Shown here piece by piece: positions 9,233-11,931 of a stretch of DNA of 11,931 nucleotides. The position numbers were made by a program, and so were the translations under genes. Every line of letters starts with the position of its first letter. Positions within the stretch are counted from its first letter, which is position 1. Source of the DNA: Spirogloea muscicola (taxonomy: Eukaryota; Streptophyta; Zygnematophyceae; Spirogloeales; Spirogloeaceae); assembly GCA_009602725.1 (NCBI GenBank), contig WELB01000019.1, positions 806,194 to 818,124 of the forward strand, given 5' to 3'. The notes beneath the pieces are model-generated. The model did not search any database. It saw only the letters and a program-made list of their open reading frames with translations, and was not told where the DNA came from.

Positions 9233-9950
9233 TTGCTCATTCTTTTACTTCCCTTTGCCCCCCCCCATTTTGACCAGCTCCGAACTCCGCATTCTTTGTA
9301 GGCGGCTAGGACAGGCCCCGGTTTGAGGACGCACTTGCAAATTGCTGCGATGGGCTCCAATGTAGGCCAAGCAAAGCAAGCGACCTTTTCTTAGTGACCA
9401 GAAAGGAGGATGTCGGGCAGCTTGCATTCCCGCGAATGCCCGAGGGATCTGTTTTATGACATTCACCACTAGCATGACAGTCCATCTCTATCTGCGTCTA
9501 TCTGACAATCTCCTCCAGCCTGCGAGGGTGCTATACTTTCGAAGTAGGCGCCTCAAACTAGGCGCCTCAAGGAACAGGAACAGGACCAGGGACAACTCCC
9601 CTAGGAGCATGAGAAGGGTGGAGGCCTCCCTCAGGCCTCCTGAGGCTCCCTGAGGCACACGCTTTTCCCAGAAAGTACTACATTAGGTAGTAGTGACTGA
9701 TGGCCCATCCCCAGATAGAGCAAATGGCACTGCTGTGGGGGGTCGACTGTGGCAGGCCAAGCGAGAGAACAGGCACATGGTGCAAGAGTTGCGCCCAAGC
9801 GGAGGTGCCGCGGGGCTCCAACTAGCAGTGGGAGGGCCGAAAACGGGAGGCCGTCCAGGAGGGGGAGTTCTGCCCAGAAAAGGAGATGTGTGCGGTATGC
9901 ATGGATATGGAAGGGAGGCCAAACCGGACCAGATTTCTGTAGACTAAGCA
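9233..9950. other. Acyltransferase 3' flank without recognisable genes
   Basis: The interval presumably starts with the acyltransferase 3' UTR. A TAGGCGCCTCAA word is repeated 14 bp apart (9545-9556 and 9559-9570), each copy containing a GGCGCC palindrome. Bases 9619-9657 hold a cluster of GGCCTCC/CCTGAGG palindromes. No open frame here shows a recognisable domain, and I see no tRNA or rRNA. Confidence 0.5.
9619..9657. repeat. Palindrome cluster (GGAGGCCTCC, CCTCAGG/CCTGAGG)
   Basis: GGAGGCCTCC is a perfect 10-bp palindrome. It is followed by CCTCAGG-CCT-CCTGAGG, a 7-bp stem with a 3-base loop, and another CTCCCTGAGG copy. The cluster lies about 390 bp past the acyltransferase stop. A transcript of it could form hairpins, but no function can be assigned. 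Confidence 0.6.
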
Positions 9951-10329
9951 GTTCACGTTCTTCTCAGAGGGCCCGGAACTCAGGCCGCGCGGCTGGGCGA
10001 TGTAGCGATGCCTGCCCATTACCGCGAGCAGCAGCAACGCACGCGCGGCTCATCATGCGAGCACAGGCGCCCTCTCGTTTTGGCGGCTCGCTCGGGTGCT
10101 GGCCTAGCACCAAGTGCTCGCCCATAGAGGGTAGGGGCTGGGCCAGCACGGCCTCGGGCGTGGGAGTGCCCCATTCAGATGACGAGGAAGAGCCGTGCCC
10201 TATTAAGATGACGGATGGAGTATAGCCGAGCCAGAGTTCTGGCGGCTGATGGACGAAGGCGCGCAGTGCGCATGAGATGAGATGAAGGCCAAAAGGAAGC
10301 CAGAGCACTGATTGTAAGTAAGAAATAAG

Positions 10330-10480
10330 CAAAAATTGAATATGGGGGCTAAGGGAACAAAGAAAAGAAGAAAGGGCTCGCCCATAGAGAAGAAGGGCTG
10401 GCAAAGCCAGCCTAAAAAGAATGGACAATGTCCAAAGCCAAAGAAAGAGATGCCGAAGAAGGACTACTCTACCAAACACA
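10330..10480 (-). repeat. Left arm of a diverged inverted repeat
   Basis: Reverse complemented, this arm reads through GTAGTCCTTCTTCGGCATCT, a GTCCATTC word, GGCTGGCTTTGCCAGCCC and TATGGGCGAGCCC. The same order of words occurs on the plus strand at about 11450-11600. The arms are about 1 kb apart. Homology is clear over roughly 100 bp, with indels, and fades further out. Confidence 0.7.
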
Positions 10481-10948
10481 ACATCACATTAGGGAAGCTC
10501 AATACCCACGAGTGAGCAACAGCAGGTCAGAATAGCTCGATGCGGGGAAGGAGGCGCTCCGCCGAGATCCGGAGGCCAGGAACAAAGCGGTAAGGAGGAC
10601 CTTAGCACCCTTGAGTACGTCTGCAGCTGAGGGTACAGGAACGAAGAAGAAGTGGCACTCCCAATGGGGGGCAAGGGCTGCGAAAAGCCAGCCCAAAAAG
10701 AATTCACAAAGAGCAATAAATACCATCTGAAATGGTGAAAGGAGCTTCAACGTATTCCATAGCTTGAAAGGCTGTAAAGATGATGGCTAAAATAATGGTC
10801 TAGGGTTTAGGGTCAGAGGGGCATAAGAGCGGTGAGCAGCTACAAAGGGGCCTGAGGATGCTATGGTAAAAAAAAACAGGGGGAGGATGGATCACTCAGT
10901 AAGTACGAGTGAGGAGCCTCAGATCCGATAGACTAGCTGCCGGGAAGC

Positions 10949-11055
10949 GATCACCCTGTCCAGCCCCTATCCTCAATGGGCGAGCTCTTTCTTCTATCAC
11001 CCTGTCGGGGAGAGCACTGTCTTCCAATAGGAAGAAAGTGCTCTTCCAATAGGAG
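10949..11055 (+). repeat. Short tandem and direct subrepeats
   Basis: ATCACCCTGTC occurs at 10950 and again near 10996. CTTCCAATAGGA occurs near 11021 and again near 11043, the two copies 22 bp apart and each preceded by a GAGCAC or GTGCT word. These are internal duplications within one member of the hairpin repeat family. Confidence 0.65.
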
Positions 11056-11449
11056 GCAATGGCCGTGGGAGGACATGCTCAGAAGATCGGGGGCAGAACA
11101 CAGGAGGCAGAGGCGCAGGGCGGCCCAGTCGCGGAGCGGGGCGCGAGGGGCGGACGGCGCCTCGGAGGAGAAATCCGAAACCCTTCGGACCTTGTCGACT
11201 TTTTTCGGGCTGGCTGTCACAGCCCTGCCCCCTTTGTGAAATTGGGAGAGCCACTCTCACTTTCCTGGAAGAAGCCCGTCCGAAGTCAACCGAGCCTTCT
11301 TCAACCAGGCTTACGTGGGCGACGGCTGCGAGAGGAAGGAGGCTCTTCTTTCAACGTCGGTGAACTGAAAAATATTCCTCTCCTTCTGGCCCCATTTGGA
11401 GTGCCACTTCCTCTGGAGCTGCTAAGCGCTTTTAGTCCGAAAGGCATGG

Positions 11450-11600
11450 ACGGTAGTGTAGTTCTTTTTCGGCACCTCTTTGGCTTGGGATACTGTCCAT
11501 TCCCCGCGCGCCTTCTCTCTTTTGGGCTGGCTTTGCCAGCCACTCTTCGCTACGGGCGAGCACTTTTAGGCTCCCTCCGTCATTTGGCCCCTTCGAACCT
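11450..11600 (+). repeat. Right arm of the diverged inverted repeat
   Basis: This arm contains GTAGTTCTTTTTCGGCACCT, then CTGTCCATTC, then GGGCTGGCTTTGCCAGCC and TACGGGCGAGCAC. These match the reverse complement of 10330-10480 in order and approximate spacing. The perfect GGCTGGC-TTT-GCCAGCC hairpin is conserved in both arms. Confidence 0.7.
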
Positions 11601-11825
11601 CTGTCAATTCTTTCTTGGGCTGGCTTTTCCAGCCCTCAATGGGCGAGCCCCTTTCTTCTTTTCTCCAGTCCCTATCCTCAATGGGCGAGCCCCCCTTCTT
11701 CTTTACACAGCCCTTGCCCCCACTGGGAGTGCCCACTTCTTTCTGGGAAGAGGCTTGAGTGGCAAAGTAGAAAGGGGGCGAGGGGGAGTCACCGCCGAGA
11801 AGAGAACCGACGAGAATTGAACAAG

Positions 11826-11931
11826 GTCCAAGGGGGGGAAAGGAGAAGAGGGAGAATCAAAAAAAAGGGGGTGCCACGCGCCGGGCGCTGGGCCCGCGGC
11901 GCGCGGCCCAACCGGGCGCCGCCGGGCGGCG
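11826..11931. other. Purine-rich then extremely GC-rich tail, no gene
   Basis: Bases 11826-11870 are almost all purines (G and A runs). From 11871 to the window end the sequence is nearly pure G and C, with CGCCGGGCG-type words that can pair with each other. No coding frame, RNA gene or repeat family is recognisable. It could be the start of a CpG-rich promoter lying to the right. Confidence 0.4.

Larger units (their letters stand above)
9951..11825. repeat. Repeat-rich block: diverged copies of a hairpin-forming dispersed repeat in both orientations
   Basis: Copies or fragments occur at about 10114-10190, 10372-10432, 10649-10710, 10959-11050, 11206-11262, 11523-11570 and 11614-11748. Recurring words are GGGCTGGCTTTGCCAGCCC (an 8-bp stem with a 3-base loop), CAATGGGCGAGCCC, AGTGGCACTCCCAATGGGG and AGAATTGACA, or their complements. 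No transposase, reverse transcriptase or organelle gene is recognisable between them. The open frames here look like by-products of the repeats. The block could be a non-autonomous element nest or DNA derived from an organelle spacer; the sequence alone does not decide. Confidence 0.75.

Noticed and set aside
9964-10479. Minus-strand open frame of 171 codons
   Set aside because: Same reason: repeat-derived and low-complexity. The first codon is not ATG-supported by any context and no domain is recognisable.
10801-10816. AGGGTTTAGGG plant telomere-like word
   Set aside because: It is only about one and a half units, so chance occurrence is likely and there is no array.
11059-11820. Long plus-strand open frame of 253 codons in the right-hand block
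   Set aside because: It runs through several hairpin-repeat copies, is Leu/Pro/Arg-rich without a recognisable domain, and parallels an open frame on the opposite strand of the inverted arm. It is best explained by repeat composition.
9951-11825. Organelle-derived insertion (NUMT or NUPT)
   Set aside because: The style of the spacer repeats is reminiscent of plant organelle spacers, but no organelle gene fragment is recognisable. It is left as a test, not a call.

Overview
The window reads as nuclear DNA of a land plant or close streptophyte relative. It holds two typical plant genes with GT-AG introns of about 90 to 450 bp and a gene for a thylakoid-lumen photosynthesis protein. The 5' ends of the genes are CpG-rich, and a short DNA-transposon derivative (MITE) is present. 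Species cannot be fixed from sequence alone. The third gene, an acyltransferase, does not look like the usual seed-plant LPAT isoforms, so a non-seed lineage (alga, bryophyte, lycophyte or fern) is a guess only. One base is undetermined (N at 5896).

Layout: (1) About 1-2651, plus strand: a plant membrane-anchored SAM-dependent methyltransferase-like gene of at least six exons. Its 5' end, including the start codon, lies outside the window or is not recognisable. (2) 3017-5198, minus strand: a complete six-exon gene for PsbP domain-containing protein 4 (PPD4), a Tat-type thylakoid lumen protein. I could splice all of it in frame from ATG to stop (293 codons). (3) 5199-6042: the divergent spacer between PPD4 and the next gene. 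It holds a CpG-rich block, a fragment of a dispersed hairpin repeat and a 143-bp MITE with a TTA target duplication. (4) 6043-9232, plus strand: an eight-exon PlsC-type acyltransferase of about 620 residues with all motifs intact, a long N-terminal extension and a C-terminal hydrophobic tail. (5) 9233-11931: about 2.7 kb with no recognisable gene, largely occupied by the same hairpin repeat family in both orientations, ending in an extremely GC-rich tract.

The genes are not an operon and share no obvious pathway. Methyltransferase and PPD4 are convergent (365 bp between stop codons). PPD4 and the acyltransferase are divergent (844 bp between ATGs). The most unusual material is the hairpin-forming dispersed repeat, which has one copy in the divergent promoter region beside the MITE and many more in the gene-free right end. 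I see no evidence of a novel multi-gene system.
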